DNA of 64,000 nt from Mixophyes australis (GCA_036250195.1 JAVHZZ010000005.1:71068505-71132504), one strand, 5' to 3'. Positions 25,232-37,477 are shown, counted from the first letter of the stretch. Notes: generated from the sequence alone by a model not told the origin. Numbers and translations: made by a program.

Positions 25232-26416
25232 CACTATATGGACAAAAGTATTCGGACACTTGACCATTACACCAACAGGGACTGTAATGACATTGTATTC
25301 AAATACATATACTTTAATATGGAGTTGGTCCCCCTTTTGCAGCTATAACAGCTTCCACTCTTGTTGCAAGGCTGTACACAGGATGTTAGAGTGTTTCTGT
25401 GGGAATTTGTGCCCATTCATTCTGTAGAGCATTTATGAGATCAGGCACTGATGTTGGATGAGAAGGCCTGGCTCACAATCTCTGTTCCAGTTCATCCCAA
25501 AGGTGTTCGATGGGGTTGAGGCCAGGGCTCTATGCTGGCCAGTCAACTTCTTCCACACCAAACTCATCAAACCATGTCTTTGTAGTACTGGCTTTGTGCA
25601 CTGGGTCACAGTCCTGTTGGGATTGAAAAGGGCCTTCCCCAAACTGCTGCCATAAAGTTGGAAGCATAGAATTGTCATTACGATTTCCCTTCACTGGAGA
25701 TAAGGGGCCTGGCCCAAATCCTGGAAAACAGCCCCATACCATTATCCCTCCTCTACCAAACTTCACAGTTGGCATAACGCAGTCAGGCAGGTAACATTCT
25801 TTGGTATCTGCCAAACCCAGGCTCGCCCATCTGACTGCCAGAGATGCGTGATTCGTCACTCCACAGAACAAGTTTCCACTGCTCCACAGTCTAGTGTTGG
25901 TGTGCTTTACACCGTTCCATCCGATGCTTGCATACAGCTGCTCAGCCATGGAAATCCATTCCATTAAGCTCCTGCTGCACAGTTTTTGTGCTTACATTAA
26001 TGCCAGTGGAAATTTGGAGCTCTTCAGCTATGGAAGCAGCAGAGCACTTGCGACTTTTACGCACCATGTGCCTTAGCAGTCGATGACCCCACTCTGTGAT
26101 TTTACGTGGTCTTCCGCTTTGTGGCTGTTGTTTTCCGAAACACTTCCACTTTCTAATATCACTTAGAGTTGACCGTGGAATATCCAGCAGAAATGAAATT
26201 TCACGAACGACTTATTGCAAAGGTGGCATCCTATCACAGTACCACGCTTGAAGTCACTGAGCTCTTCAGAACTGACTCATTTTGTATCACAAATATTTGC
26301 AAATGGGGACTGCATGGCTAGGTGCCTGATTTTATACACCTCTAGCAATGGGTCTGATTGAAACACCTTAATTTAACAATTAAGACATGTGGCCAAATAC
26401 TTTTGTTCATATAGTG
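25232..26416 (-). mobile_element. Tc1-like element, lineage 2, 1,185 bp
   Basis: Left cactatatggacaaaagtat and right atacttttgttcatatagtg are inverted repeats. TA precedes the left tip; the right flank is TG. Nearly full length, with a transposase relic on the minus strand. Confidence 0.9.
25314..26280 (-). pseudogene. Tc1-type transposase relic
   Basis: Minus-strand start at 26280 (MSQF then a stop). Longest intact part 25530-25964: GGIMVWGCFPGFGPGPL with the preceding GWNGVKHTNTRLWSS, then DPVHKAS near the second catalytic Asp. The third motif LNPIEHLWDELEQRL (catalytic Glu) is in another frame about 100 bp on, so a frameshift separates them. The stop follows at 25314. Nonfunctional. Confidence 0.85.
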
Positions 26417-26440
26417 TGTATATATATATACATATATATA
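26417..26440. repeat. TA-rich microsatellite, left part
   Basis: (ta)n with one c interruption, ending directly at the Helitron-like element. Confidence 0.85.
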
Positions 26441-26819
26441 TCTACTATATAAATGCCTAGTGGCGTGTGTGGAAAAAAAACACCAAGCTGCAGCGCCACC
26501 TGCTGGGCAGAGTTATACACTGACCTATATATTTCTTGAAGGAGATGTGACAGTTGGGAGTGGTTGGTGGTTGCCGGGGGTGACAGTGGGGAGTTTTTAA
26601 CACCTTAAGTAGTTTGATGAAGGATGTGGCGATAAAGATGAAGGATGAGGTGGTGACATGTGGACAAAACCACGTTAAAAAAGGGCGCTTGCGTCGGGAA
26701 GTAACGCTCTTCCCCTGAGGAGGCCTGGGCTAGGCCCAAATGCATGACAAGAACCTTTTTAACACCTTAAGTAGCTTGATTTGACTAGAATGCATGAGTA
26801 TCATGCACGGGTTAACTTG
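26441..26819 (+). mobile_element. Helitron-like non-autonomous element, 379 bp
   Basis: Starts TCTACTATATAAATGCCTAG after an A. Near the 3' end is a perfect 7-bp-stem hairpin tgcatga-gta-tcatgca (26791-26807). Eight bases later it ends CTTG (one base from the canonical CTRR) before a T. There are no terminal inverted repeats and no target duplication. This combination (5' TC, 3' hairpin then CTRR, insertion between A and T) is the Helitron signature. Not coding. Confidence 0.65.
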
Positions 26820-26839
26820 TGTGTATATATATATATGTA

Positions 26840-26876
<37 letters not shown>

Positions 26877-26878
26877 TG
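26820..26878. repeat. TA/TG microsatellite, right part
   Basis: (ta)n with tgta interruptions between the Helitron-like element and the next Tc1 element. Confidence 0.9.
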
Positions 26879-26882
26879 TGTA

Positions 26883-28081
26883 CACTACCTGGCCAGTAGT
26901 ATGTGGATAACCCTTCTAATTAGTTTTTGGCAATTTCAGCCATACCCATTGCTAACAGGTGCTTAAAAACAAGCAGATAGATCTGCAATCTCCATAGTCA
27001 ATCATTATCAGTAGAATGGATCGTACTGAAGAGCTCAGTGAATTTCAAAGGGACACTGTAATAGCATGCCACCTTTCCAACAAGTCAGTTTGTCAAATTC
27101 CTGCCCTGCAAGAGTTGCCCCGGGCAACTGTAAGTGCTGTTATTGGGAAGTGAAAATGTCTAGAGCACAAACAGCTCAGCTGTGAAGTGATAGGTCACAC
27201 AAACTCACAGTTAGGGGCTGTCAAGTGTTGAAGCAAGGAGAGTTTAAACATCGTTTGTCCTCAGTTGCAACCCTCCCTACTGAGTTTTCAACTGCCTCCG
27301 AAAGCGTGTCAGACAAGAACGGTTTCTCTGGAGCTTCATGGATTGAGTTTTCATCGCTGAGCAGCTCTAGACAAGCCTCAGATCACCATGCACTGTGTCG
27401 AATGTTGACTAGAGTGTTGTACAGCACACTGATATTGTAATGTGGAGCAGTGGAAACACATTCTCTGGAGTGACATTTCATCATCTGACAGTCTGACAGA
27501 TGAATCTGGGTATGTCAGATGCTTGCCTTCCTACCCACATGCAAGCTGCCAATTGTAAAGTTTGGTGCAGGAAGAATAATAGTCTGGGGCTATTTTTCAT
27601 GGTTTGGTATGGGTCCTTTTGTTCTCGTGAAAGGAAGTATTAACTATACAGCATATAATGTCTTTGTAGAGAATTGTATTCTTTGAACTTTTTGGCAACA
27701 TTTTGGGGAAGACCCTTCCCTATTTCAATATGATAATTGTTTCCTCTGTTTGGTGTAGAATTATTTGACTGGCCTTCACAGAGCGCTGACCTCAACCCCA
27801 TTGAACACCTTGTGGATGAATTGGAATGCTAACTGAAAGTCAGATCTTATCGTCCAATGTCAGTGTTTGATCTCACTAATGCTCCTGTGGCTGAATGGAT
27901 GCAAATCCTTGCAAATATGTTACAACATCTAGGGGGGGGCCTTCTCAGAAGAGTGGAGGCTTTAATAGCAGCAAAGGGGGGGACCAATTTTATATTAATG
28001 CCCATGGTTTTGGAATGAGATGTTCGATAAGCGCAGTTGGATGAGATGTTCAGGTGTCCACATACTTTTTGGCATGTAGTG
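26883..28081 (+). mobile_element. Tc1-like element, lineage 3, 1,199 bp
   Basis: Left cactacctggccagtagtat and right ttttggcatgtagtg are inverted repeats, with TA on both sides (26881-26882 and 28082-28083). Full length in outline. Confidence 0.9.
27016..28018 (+). pseudogene. Tc1-type transposase relic
   Basis: Starts MDRTEELSEFQRDTVIACHL, a typical Tc1 head with a helix-turn-helix, and stops after 43 codons. Later pieces in other frames include IIVWGYFSWFGMGP, FQYDNCF (second Asp) and SADLNPIEHLVDELE (catalytic Glu). The end is ALIAAKGGTNFILMPMVLE. Several stops and frameshifts. Confidence 0.85.
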
Positions 28082-28083
28082 TA

Positions 28084-29085
28084 CATCTGCACGTTCTTGA
28101 GATTAGTTATTATGAATTGTTTTTTAAACTCTTGGTTAGTTTAACATTTTTTGCATAGATTAGGAATTAATGACTGAAGTGTAGAATTCTGTCCAAGTGA
28201 TTTATTTTAATTGTCAGATCACTGTTCTTAAATTTGTTTAGTAATCCAAAATCTGCAATATTCTAAACTAGTGATAGGCAACAGCTGCCTGACAAGTTTG
28301 TTCCTACTTTGTCAGATTTGTTTGTTATGGCTTGTCACTTGGTTACAATGCCTCCTGATATGTTATTACAAAGAGGTGTCTTTTTGATTCAATGTATTTT
28401 TTTAACTTAATACTAAGATTAACGGTAATGTGCAGCCCTTTTATATAGGTTGGAGAGTGCCCATGCCTTATCTGAAGTGTATCAAGTTGCCTCTCACTGT
28501 TCTACACCTTGAAAACAAATTTTACAGTACCTTACTATATCACAAAGGTGGTTACTTTAAAGCGTTAATATGCACCTGTGAAGAATTTCAAAAGTACATT
28601 ATTGCTAGGAATCAATATGTGTCACTTAGTCATCCATCTTCATGGTGATACTATATCATTAACAATAAATCATACGTGTCTTACTTTGTAGCAAGTGAAA
28701 TAATTTGTTTTAAGAGAATCTTAGGGGACACCCCTTTTTAAGAACAGTTACTGAAATGTAATTGAAATCCTGCATTTATTATTTGGGTGTATCATAGAAC
28801 TACCTACATATAGTTATGATATTGGAATTGTTTAAAGAATGTTTGTCGGCATTCCAAAGCAGATCTTCAATCAAGGTGTTTAACGGGTAGTTGTTGGTGA
28901 GTGACTTTTAAAAATTCTAAGGTCTTAGCTCCTGTAGAACACTTTGAAAAATTAAACAGCTGGTTTTCTTCCTCACACAAGAACTTGTCCGCCCTGTATC
29001 TAATGGACATTATTAGACTAGCGTTTGGCACATCGACTGGAGCTTCTTTGTTGGTGCCGTCAGGCAAGCTGCTCTCGGGCGTAGC
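28084..29085. other. No gene seen
   Basis: AT-rich, no recognised repeats. Confidence 0.6.
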
Positions 29086-29700
29086 CAGTAACAGTATACT
29101 GTTGTGGATGACATCACATTAGTGGTGCACGCCTTAACTTTAGGGACTTAGTCACATGATCGAGTCTGCTTCTGACCTGCAACCCCCTCCCCCCCAGTTT
29201 AATGCAGACTATATAAGACTACTCAGTGTACCTGTATGATGCCAGGTTTTTGTGTCTATATAGCCTGCTATTTAGTTCCTTCTTGGCTCCAGTTACTCCT
29301 GTACACTAACCTGCATCCAGCACTATTGACTCCGGTATACTTAGCTTCATTCCTGCACTATTGACTCCTGTATACTTATCTGCATTCCTGCACCAGTGTG
29401 TCCGGTATACATCCTTGCATTCCAGCTCCAATGACTCCTGTATATGCCAGTCACGTCTTGTACCTGCATGGGCGGCTGCGAACTGCCTGTCATTAACAAC
29501 AAAGACCATATCACTTTGCAGGGGTCCTAGTAAAAACCTACATCATGTTAGACTATTCTCCTCCAGTAAGAATAGTGCTAAACCTGACTGCTGTATCCAC
29601 TACTATTCTTGTGTTTCACTGACACTCTGTCTGTTCCACCACTGGGGTTGTCTTATAATAGTGCTGCTCTGGCTGCAGTAATAGCACAGCTTTTTAGAAT
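29086..29700 (+). mobile_element. LTR-like block with TATA box and 35-bp tandem repeats
   Basis: A moderately GC-rich segment has a TATA box (actatataagac at about 29209), followed by five 35-bp repeats. Downstream DNA has a composition unlike its AT-rich surroundings. This would fit the U3-R part of an LTR, but terminal TG/CA, a primer site and a duplication are not identified. Confidence 0.35.
29287..29455 (+). repeat. 35-bp minisatellite, about five units
   Basis: Units begin near 29287, 29321, 29356, 29391 and 29426, each a variant of cactattgactcctgtata plus cttagctgcattcctg. Confidence 0.8.
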
Positions 29701-29726
29701 GCTATGCTTGGAACCTCTAGATCAGG

Positions 29727-30049
29727 CCTGGCCAACCTGTGGCTCTCCAGGTGTTGTGAAACTACAAGTCCCTGCTCGCCCTACCAGCTGTCAGCTGGCT
29801 ATTTAGTGGCAAAGCATGCTGGAGCTTGTAGTTTTGCATCACCTGTGGGTATATTTACTAAACTGCAGGTTTGAAAAAGTGGAGATGTTGCTTATAGCAA
29901 TTAATAAGATTCTAGCTGTCATTTTGTAGAATGCACTAAATAAATGATAACTAGAATCTGATTGGTTGCTATAGGCAACATCTCCATTTTTTTCAAACCC
30001 ACAGTTTAGTAAATGTACCCCCTGGAGTGCCACAGATTGGCCAGGCCTG
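29727..30049. mobile_element. hAT-type MITE carrying a nested MITE
   Basis: Outer tips caggcctggccaacctgtgg and ttggccaggcctg are inverted. The outer 8 bp are ctctagat and atctagat (7 of 8). The left half matches the 4678-4824 element (ctccaggtgttgtgaaac, gcatgctgg.gcttgtagt). The right half is split by the insertion at 29846-30022. Confidence 0.85.
29846..30022. mobile_element. Harbinger-like CCAAT MITE, nested
   Basis: Inverted ends tgggtatatttactaaactg and cagtttagtaaatgtacccc. On both sides the outer element reads CTG, a candidate 3-bp duplication. The right arm contains ctgattggttgctatagg. The matching left-arm ccaat motif is mutated (gcaattaataagattc). Same family as 37478, 47092 and 62715. 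Confidence 0.8.
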
Positions 30050-30052
30050 ATC

Positions 30053-31039
30053 TAGATGTAGAGAAATAATTCTAATGATTCTCAGCTGTTGTCCTGAACA
30101 GTAGAGGAAGAGAAAGGTTGAACTTATATGGGAGAGCACAGGCTTGTATAATGGGTGCAAGGACAATCTGGTAAAGTAACCAGTACCCATAGTACAGTCC
30201 TTGGTTTTAATATGGGTGTATGCTTGTTACTGTCCACATGAGACACTTTTATTTAAGAGTGTTTATTTTTTTTCAATTCTAGTTTCCACTTGAAGGAAAA
30301 AAATAAAGTCAGGTTTCTCCCTGTCTTATACAGAACTAATGTATTAGGCAAACAAATCTCACTGGTCACAAGTGCAGTTAACACCTAGCTAGTCTGCATT
30401 AGTTAGTTTTTATTAATATGGCATAAACATGGCCTTATTATGTGTTGTTTATGGATTGTGAAAAATTAAAAACTAGCTGGTTTCCAGGTTTTTTGCTGTA
30501 AAGCGACAATGAAGAATGGAAGATAGCGGCTGTACAAGCACATTCTGATAAGAACTAGCCAAGAATAAACCTCTTGTAGCAAACTGAGAGCTTCTGAGCG
30601 TTGTAGAGAAATGCTTTGTTTTCATTAGCCATGATAGCATAATGTCAGATGGCATCTATAATAGTTTTTCCAAATTGTTAAACATTATACCCACTCTCTA
30701 AATTCATCAAAAACCTCCATAAATTGATTTCCATTGCTCTCAGCAACTTATTTTAAAGTTATATCGTCCAGAGAAAAATACAATAAAGTTCTTTAGGGAT
30801 GCAATATAAAGATCCTCTTGTAAACGTTTAAATATAAGTAATAAAATATGACTTGTACTGCTTCTATTACAGACCAAGTGATTTGTGCCCTATAGAATGC
30901 TGTGCTTTATATAAACGGTAGGAAGTAGCAAATCATGTTAGGGTTATGGCTATTTTAGTTTTTATGTATTTGCAAGATATATTGTCTGTGTTTTTATTTA
31001 ATAATGTTATGTTTGTACCTGCTAACTTTTGTTTCATTT
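30053..31039. other. No gene seen
   Basis: AT-rich DNA only. Confidence 0.6.
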
Positions 31040-31042
31040 TAA

Positions 31043-31305
31043 CGATGATTTTTATTCAGTGATATATCTAAAGAGATGTATACAATGTAACTTGACTTGA
31101 AAAGAAAAATATCTTTACAGTTGCAAGACAAAATGTTGAAATGATAAAGCATAGAGCTGCACAGTGGATACGGTTCCTAACTATGTGAAATAAAATTAAG
31201 CTGGCCAATAATGTTGCCATTTCATCAGCTAATTTGGTTGCTCTGTACATCACTGACCATGTCAGCCAAAAATAATTTAGGTTGAACAATCAGATTGTTA
31301 CATAA
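31043..31305. repeat. Dispersed repeat, copy 1
   Basis: 31043-31145 recurs at 31323-31430 (gatgatttttatt.agtgatatatctaaa.aga, caagacaaaatgttgaaatg). 31150-31305 recurs at 33593-33740. Class unknown. Confidence 0.75.
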
Positions 31306-31322
31306 CATTTATTTGTATAACT

Positions 31323-31439
31323 TTAAAGATGATTTTTATTTAGTGATATATCTAAATAGATATATGCAGTGTTACTTGACTTAAAAAGAATAACATCTTT
31401 ATAGTTACAAGACAAAATGTTGAAATGGTAAAGCATTGT
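31323..31439. repeat. Local duplicate of 31043-31145
   Basis: Direct repeat about 280 bp downstream with roughly one substitution per 8-10 bases, so an old tandem duplication or second insertion. Confidence 0.75.
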
Positions 31440-31940
31440 TTTTAAAAAGAAAAACATCCATTCAAAGAAGAGGAGTTGAAGAATGAATAAAGAAAATAAA
31501 ATCATACTTACCTTGGAAAACCCCGGTCACCAAATCTGCTGAATTCCACAATGAATGTAACAGTCCAATGCCACCCTCCTCTCTAGCGTGTACCTCTCAG
31601 CCTTTTTCAAACAGACAGACAAGTGTTCATTCACTTCTACCATGTTATCATTTGTGAATTGATCTTTCACTTTTTTGCTATAGAGTTACTTTGGTACATT
31701 TATATTTTTGTACATAGCAGCAGTAAAGATTTTATTATTTTCAAGTCAAATAATATTGTGTTTATTTCTGTATGAAGGCCCAGATGCGATTCTTTTAATA
31801 GTGGTGTTGTATGTTGAACTTCATAGTTTGCACTGCATTTGTTTCTACTTGATTTTGTGTTTAAATTGAGTAAGTGCTTTACTTTCACTTTTCATATGCA
31901 CAGTGTGCACTTGTTGTCACTTCAAAAGATCCTAACATGG

Positions 31941-32272
31941 GGCCTAATTCATTAAGCATCTTAACTTGAGAAACTTCTTATTTCAGTCTCCTGGACAAAA
32001 CCATGTTACAATGCAAGGGGTGCAAATTAGTATTCTGTTTTGCACATAAATTAAATACTGACTATTTTTTCATGTAGCACACAAATACTTGATAGCTTAT
32101 TTGTACACTTAAATTTAAAGTTGATATTTGTGTGCTACATGAAAAAACAGTCAGTATTTAACTTATGTGCAAAACAGAATACTAATTTGCACCCCTTGCA
32201 TTGTAACATGGTTTTGTCCAGGAGACTGAAATAAGAAGTTTCTCAAGTTAAGATCCTTAATGAATCAGGCCT
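31941..32272. mobile_element. Near-perfect palindromic MITE, ~331 bp
   Basis: Arms 31941-32087 and 32125-32271 are 147 bp each and differ at four positions; the loop is 37 bp. Outer motif ggcctaattcattaag. ATGG occurs on both sides (31937-31940 and 32273-32276), a possible target duplication. Non-coding. Confidence 0.85.
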
Positions 32273-32276
32273 ATGG

Positions 32277-33588
32277 TTTTTATAAACCAGAATTATCTTC
32301 TCTGCTATGTTTTGATTTCATCATACTTCTGTGTACTTACATGTAATGAGCTTGCAACAAAGTCTCATGGATGCACCTATTTTATGTCATAAATGATTCT
32401 TGTATCTAGTACATAAAATTCCTCTAAAATCATTTTGCAAAAGTTACTTTTTAATTGAAGCTGACACTGTGTGATTGGGCTCATTTATTGAATGATAAAT
32501 GCCAATATTAGTGCCTGCATGATGTTAAATGTTTAAAATATTTAGAAATCTTTAAAACAATTTAAATTACATACTTATTTCCACATGCCCCTTCAGTCAT
32601 ATTACCTAATAGAAATATCTAATTTGCACTGTAAATGATGAGTGTGTCTTATACACACAAAGCTAAAAAAATAAACCATACTGTAGGGAAGAGAGGGATA
32701 GGTGTAGATCATACACAAGAAGCCAATAGGAATAACACAACAGTTGACTGATAAACACTTATGGGTGAATTGTTTCCTGCAGCTGAGATATTTATTATTT
32801 CATATTTGTTTTCCTAACTAGGTTTTATATTTACCTAAACCATATTCATAGTGGGATGTCAACCCATCATCATTTTTATTTCCCCAGATATTGCAGATCA
32901 GCAAGAGTCACTCTCCTGGATCCTATGCTCAAGACTAATAATTTAACATCATCCATAGATGCTAATAAAACAATGGCAGGAAATGGTCACATTAGCATGC
33001 AAAATGATTGACATTTTTGAAGTAAGCCTCCCTGAGTCTATTTAATACAATCCATTTAACTGAAGCTGCAAAGCTGTCATACCTGGTCATTTAACCACAG
33101 GGGTTAAAAAGCATGATTTAATTAGCGCTTTTTTTTTTTAAAACTAATTAGTGTTAAATAAAAAACACAGACGTGTAGGAACATGGGGAGAATAGGGTCA
33201 TTGGAAGCTATTGGTTCCAATACTCCATGCCCACTTCAGCAGTTTTTGTGTGCTCATGCTCCGTTTACTCGTGTTCATTGTAGTGACTACAAGTTGATCA
33301 ATTGATTATGTTTCAAATGTGGAGTAACTGGCATTTTCTTGATGCCACTGGGTATCTGGCCTTACAGTTGAGGCTATGATATGCATTTCCAGAATCTCAG
33401 TCAAAAAATTGAGGATTTGAATATTCCACGGCTATTTCTTTGATGGCCCACAGAAGTGAAAATTGATTATATATATTTTACAATAAGTTAAACTACTGTG
33501 AAAATAATCCCTTAATCAAAAACTGCTCAGTTTATCAATGGGCAAAGGGCCGCACGCACTTGCACAGTCATAGGGTAATCTACTTTCT
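32277..33588. other. No gene seen
   Basis: AT-rich DNA without recognised repeats. Confidence 0.6.
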
Positions 33589-33592
33589 TCAA

Positions 33593-33740
33593 GCTGCGCA
33601 GTGGATACGGTTCCTAACTATATGAAACAAAATTAAGCTGGCCACTAATGTTGCCATTGCATCAGCCAGTTTGGTTGCTCTATACATTACTGGGCATGTG
33701 AACCAAAAATGATATAGTCTGAAAAATCAGATTGTTATAT
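33593..33740. repeat. Dispersed repeat, copy 2
   Basis: Matches 31150-31305 in the same orientation: cagtggatacggttcctaac, aattaagctggcca, ttggttgctct and cagattgtta occur in order. Confidence 0.75.
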
Positions 33741-33741
33741 A

Positions 33742-34756
33742 ATTTGATTATGTAAGTTCATGGGTTCCATATCTCTTGTGATAGGTAAACATAATGTCAA
33801 GTTTAATGCTCTGTGTCACTGTATGAGCATATGACAACTTCAGAACACCATAGGCCTTATTCTGATTTGAACACAAGTGTAAAGGTAAAAGTTATGAGTA
33901 ATGGTTTCTGACCTATCTCCCTATGACAAGCCTAAGAGGTTTTTTTTCGGATGTGTACATTATTTATTTATAAAACATCTTAACAGGAAGACATAATTTA
34001 AGTGTATCCTGGATTACATTGCTATTTATCACCTAAAGAAAAATTGTCATCAAAACATTTATGTTCATTTATCAAAACTATACAACGCAATGTTAAAAGT
34101 TAGCTTATCTGTTTTATCAGTTTACATATGGTCACAGAAATCTGAGGTCCATTGTCCCTAATTATTTACAGTAGGGGGTGATTAATTCCATATAATACAC
34201 AACTTTTCCTAATGATCATTTAATTGATGACATCATAACTCATTGATTAGCAGCAATAACATCAGAACTCACGTATTTTTAAAGATTTTCTTTCCAGTAG
34301 ATCAATATATATATAATTACTTGTGTATTATAAGAAAATAATAATTTGTTTCATATACTGATTGTCTTACTCTGCCTTTTTGGCACGCTAATTAGTACTT
34401 TTATTATAGCCTACAGATGTCACTGTGACTATAGCTGCTATAGTGTTATTTACTTATGATTATGAGCTGCCCATACACAACGAAGATGAAGACAATAACA
34501 ATTCAATAGCATTTAACGTTATTAGTAGACAATACTATTGTAATTGCACTATTTTACATGTGTTTTTATGGATTAATTTTACTGTGTTTTGCCATTAACA
34601 ATGTTTTGCTTAAAGTAAAATGCCAATAAAATAAGTTAAATTAAAGATAAGCTTGAAATGGATAAATATCTGTTATTACTCAGTGTTCAGTCTTGACATA
34701 TATCCAGAATTTAAGTATTAAAAATTGGTAACAGTTCTCATACTTTTACCTTCTAG
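33742..34756. other. No gene seen; ends in the acceptor of the UBE2E2 exon
   Basis: AT-rich. The last 25 bases (ttctcatacttttaccttctag) form the polypyrimidine tract and acceptor. Confidence 0.7.
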
Positions 34757-35173
<417 letters not shown>

Positions 35174-35595
35174 AAATGGCTGCCACCACTGTGCATAGGC
35201 CACATGTTCACCTTAAAGGAACAATAAACAAGTGACATGGGCAGTGAACCTCAATTTTTAGTGCATGTATCTTATCAACAGTGCTACATTTACAAGGTTC
35301 CAAGGTGTATGATATTATATGTAACCTGTTATCTGCTACAGTATGTTCTATTGTCCTCTGTCAGCCGCCATTTAAAGCTCAGACAGGTTCTGCCATGTAC
35401 CAGATGTATAGTATGTGTGACATGCTTTAGGAAAATGCTTCCCAACTGATTAAATCTTATGTTTCGAGATACTTAGTCTTGATAAGTTTATATATATATT
35501 ATTTGTGAATTCTAGTAGTTACTATTTCAAGTATTTTAGGTCTAGCTGTGATTGCAAATATTGTAAAAAAAAATAATATATTGTAATTGGGAGTA

Positions 35596-35596
<1 letters not shown>

Positions 35597-35638
<42 letters not shown>
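35597..35638. repeat. TA microsatellite
   Basis: About 40 bp of (ta)n. Confidence 0.95.
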
Positions 35639-35641
<3 letters not shown>

Positions 35642-35823
35642 GTGATTGTGGAGACTCTCTGACTTCGAGCTGCTTCAAATATTGCTGTTCGTATGTGAAT
35701 ATCAGAGCTGTTGTACTATTTATGCCTGAATACCTTTGCCATCTGGTACATGCTATTTTAATGTTTGGAATAAAACATTTTACTTGGATAATACACTATG
35801 GAAGCGCCCCTGTGTTTTTGATA

Positions 35824-35824
<1 letters not shown>

Positions 35825-35889
<65 letters not shown>
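35825..35889. repeat. TA microsatellite
   Basis: About 60 bp of (ta)n directly before a Tc1 element. Confidence 0.95.
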
Positions 35890-35909
35890 GCACCAGTAGG
35901 CTTATCTAA

Positions 35910-36833
35910 CACAGATGAGCCACAATATTAACACCACTTACAAGTAAAGTGAATAACATTGATTATCAAGTGAATAGTAAGTTCATGAATTTGATGTGTT
36001 GGAAGCAGGAAAAATGGGAAAGTGTAATGATCTGCATGACTTGGACAAGGGCTAAATTGTGATGGCTAGACAACTGGGTCAGAGCATCTCCAAAATGGCA
36101 TATCTTGTGGTGTGTTCCTGGTATGCAGTGGTTAGTACTTACCAAAAGTGGTCCAAGGAAGGACAACCGATGAGCCGCTGACAAGAGTCTTGGGCAACGC
36201 AGGGCTCATTAATATGTATGGGGATCGAAGGCTAGCCCATCTGGTCCAATCCCACAGAAGAGCTACTGTAATGCTGGCTATAGTAGAAAGGTGTCAGAAG
36301 ACACAGTGCCGCAGACTATTCAGAGTGCCCATGCTGACTCCCTGTCCACTGCCGAAAGTGCCTATAATGGGCATGTGAGCATCAGATATGGAGCAATGGA
36401 AGAAGGTGGCCTGGTCTTACGACTCACGTTTTCTTTTACATTATGTGGACAGCTGGGTGCGCCTGCATCATTTACATGGTAGTGACTTCTTTCAGCAGGA
36501 TACTGTGCCCTGCCACACTGCAAAAATTGTTCAGGAATGGTTTGAGTATCATGACAAAGAGTTCAAGGTGTTGACTTGGCCTCCAAATTCCCCACATCTC
36601 AATCCGATTGAGCATCTGTGGGATGTGCTGGATAAACACGTCAGAGCCATGGACTTACAACATTACTTACAGGACTTAAAGAATCTGCTGCTAATGTTTT
36701 TGCACCAGATACCACTGGGTGCCTTCAGAATTCCTGTGGAGTCCATTCCTCGACGGATCAGAGCTGTTTTGCTGTCACGAGAGGGACCTACACAATAGTA
36801 GGCAGGTGGTTTTCATGTTGTGGCTGATCAGTT
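35910..36833 (+). mobile_element. Tc1-like element, lineage 4, internally deleted
   Basis: Left cacagatgagccacaata and right atgttgtggctgatcag are inverted repeats, with TA after the right tip. At 924 bp it is shorter than the ~1.2-kb copies at 25232 and 26883, which fits an internal deletion near 36480. Confidence 0.85.
36014..36798 (+). pseudogene. Tc1-type transposase relic, C-terminal half open
   Basis: The start at 36014 reads MGKCNDLHDLDKG and then stops. From 36388 a 136-codon frame is open to 36798. It has VAWSYDSRF where WSDE is usual, so the first Asp position looks changed. It jumps from the strand after it straight to FQQDTVPCHTA, which normally lies much further on; this marks the deletion. 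SPHLNPIEHLWD keeps the catalytic Glu. It ends SREGPTQ. Nonfunctional. Confidence 0.85.
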
Positions 36834-37477
36834 TATATTTCAAATTTTTTGCACTTTAAATAAATTGAAGAGTAGTTATATTGAATAAAATCTACCTATT
36901 TTTAATACCCTGTTCAAACATTATTTCTATGTATTCTACGAGTTTCTACAGTATTTTCGCAATGCACTCTTCCATTTGAATTAACATGGGATTAAGTTTG
37001 TTCTGCAGAATAGTTTCTATACGCATATTACTGTACATACATCCTCATGCCTCTGAGAAAGTGTCATTGTAAGCACAAAACTAGTTAGGCCTCCAGCTGA
37101 CCCGTTCACCCATTTTTATCTTTTATACTTTTTTGGTGCCAATGCTAATAAAGAAATTGTTTCAATAAAAGGTTAGCAGTGGCTTCCTTTGATTGTCATT
37201 AGTGTGGTTGCTTCCTTGTTACCTCTCACATGTACAGAAAAATAGGTTGATTGTAAAGTGTATGTTTAGCTTAGTACATGGTTGTGACATGCAGTTTATT
37301 AAGGATGTTTTCATTTTTGGATTCTCTGTCAATGTACCTATTCGTTTGTTCAAGCTTAGTAGATGAAGCAATTGATGTTCCCAATATTATACACTTGACT
37401 GCGTGAGCGACACACAGTCCAGGATCTTACACTTTTGAAGAATTTCAGATGAGAACAGTCAAATTTTCAAGACTATG

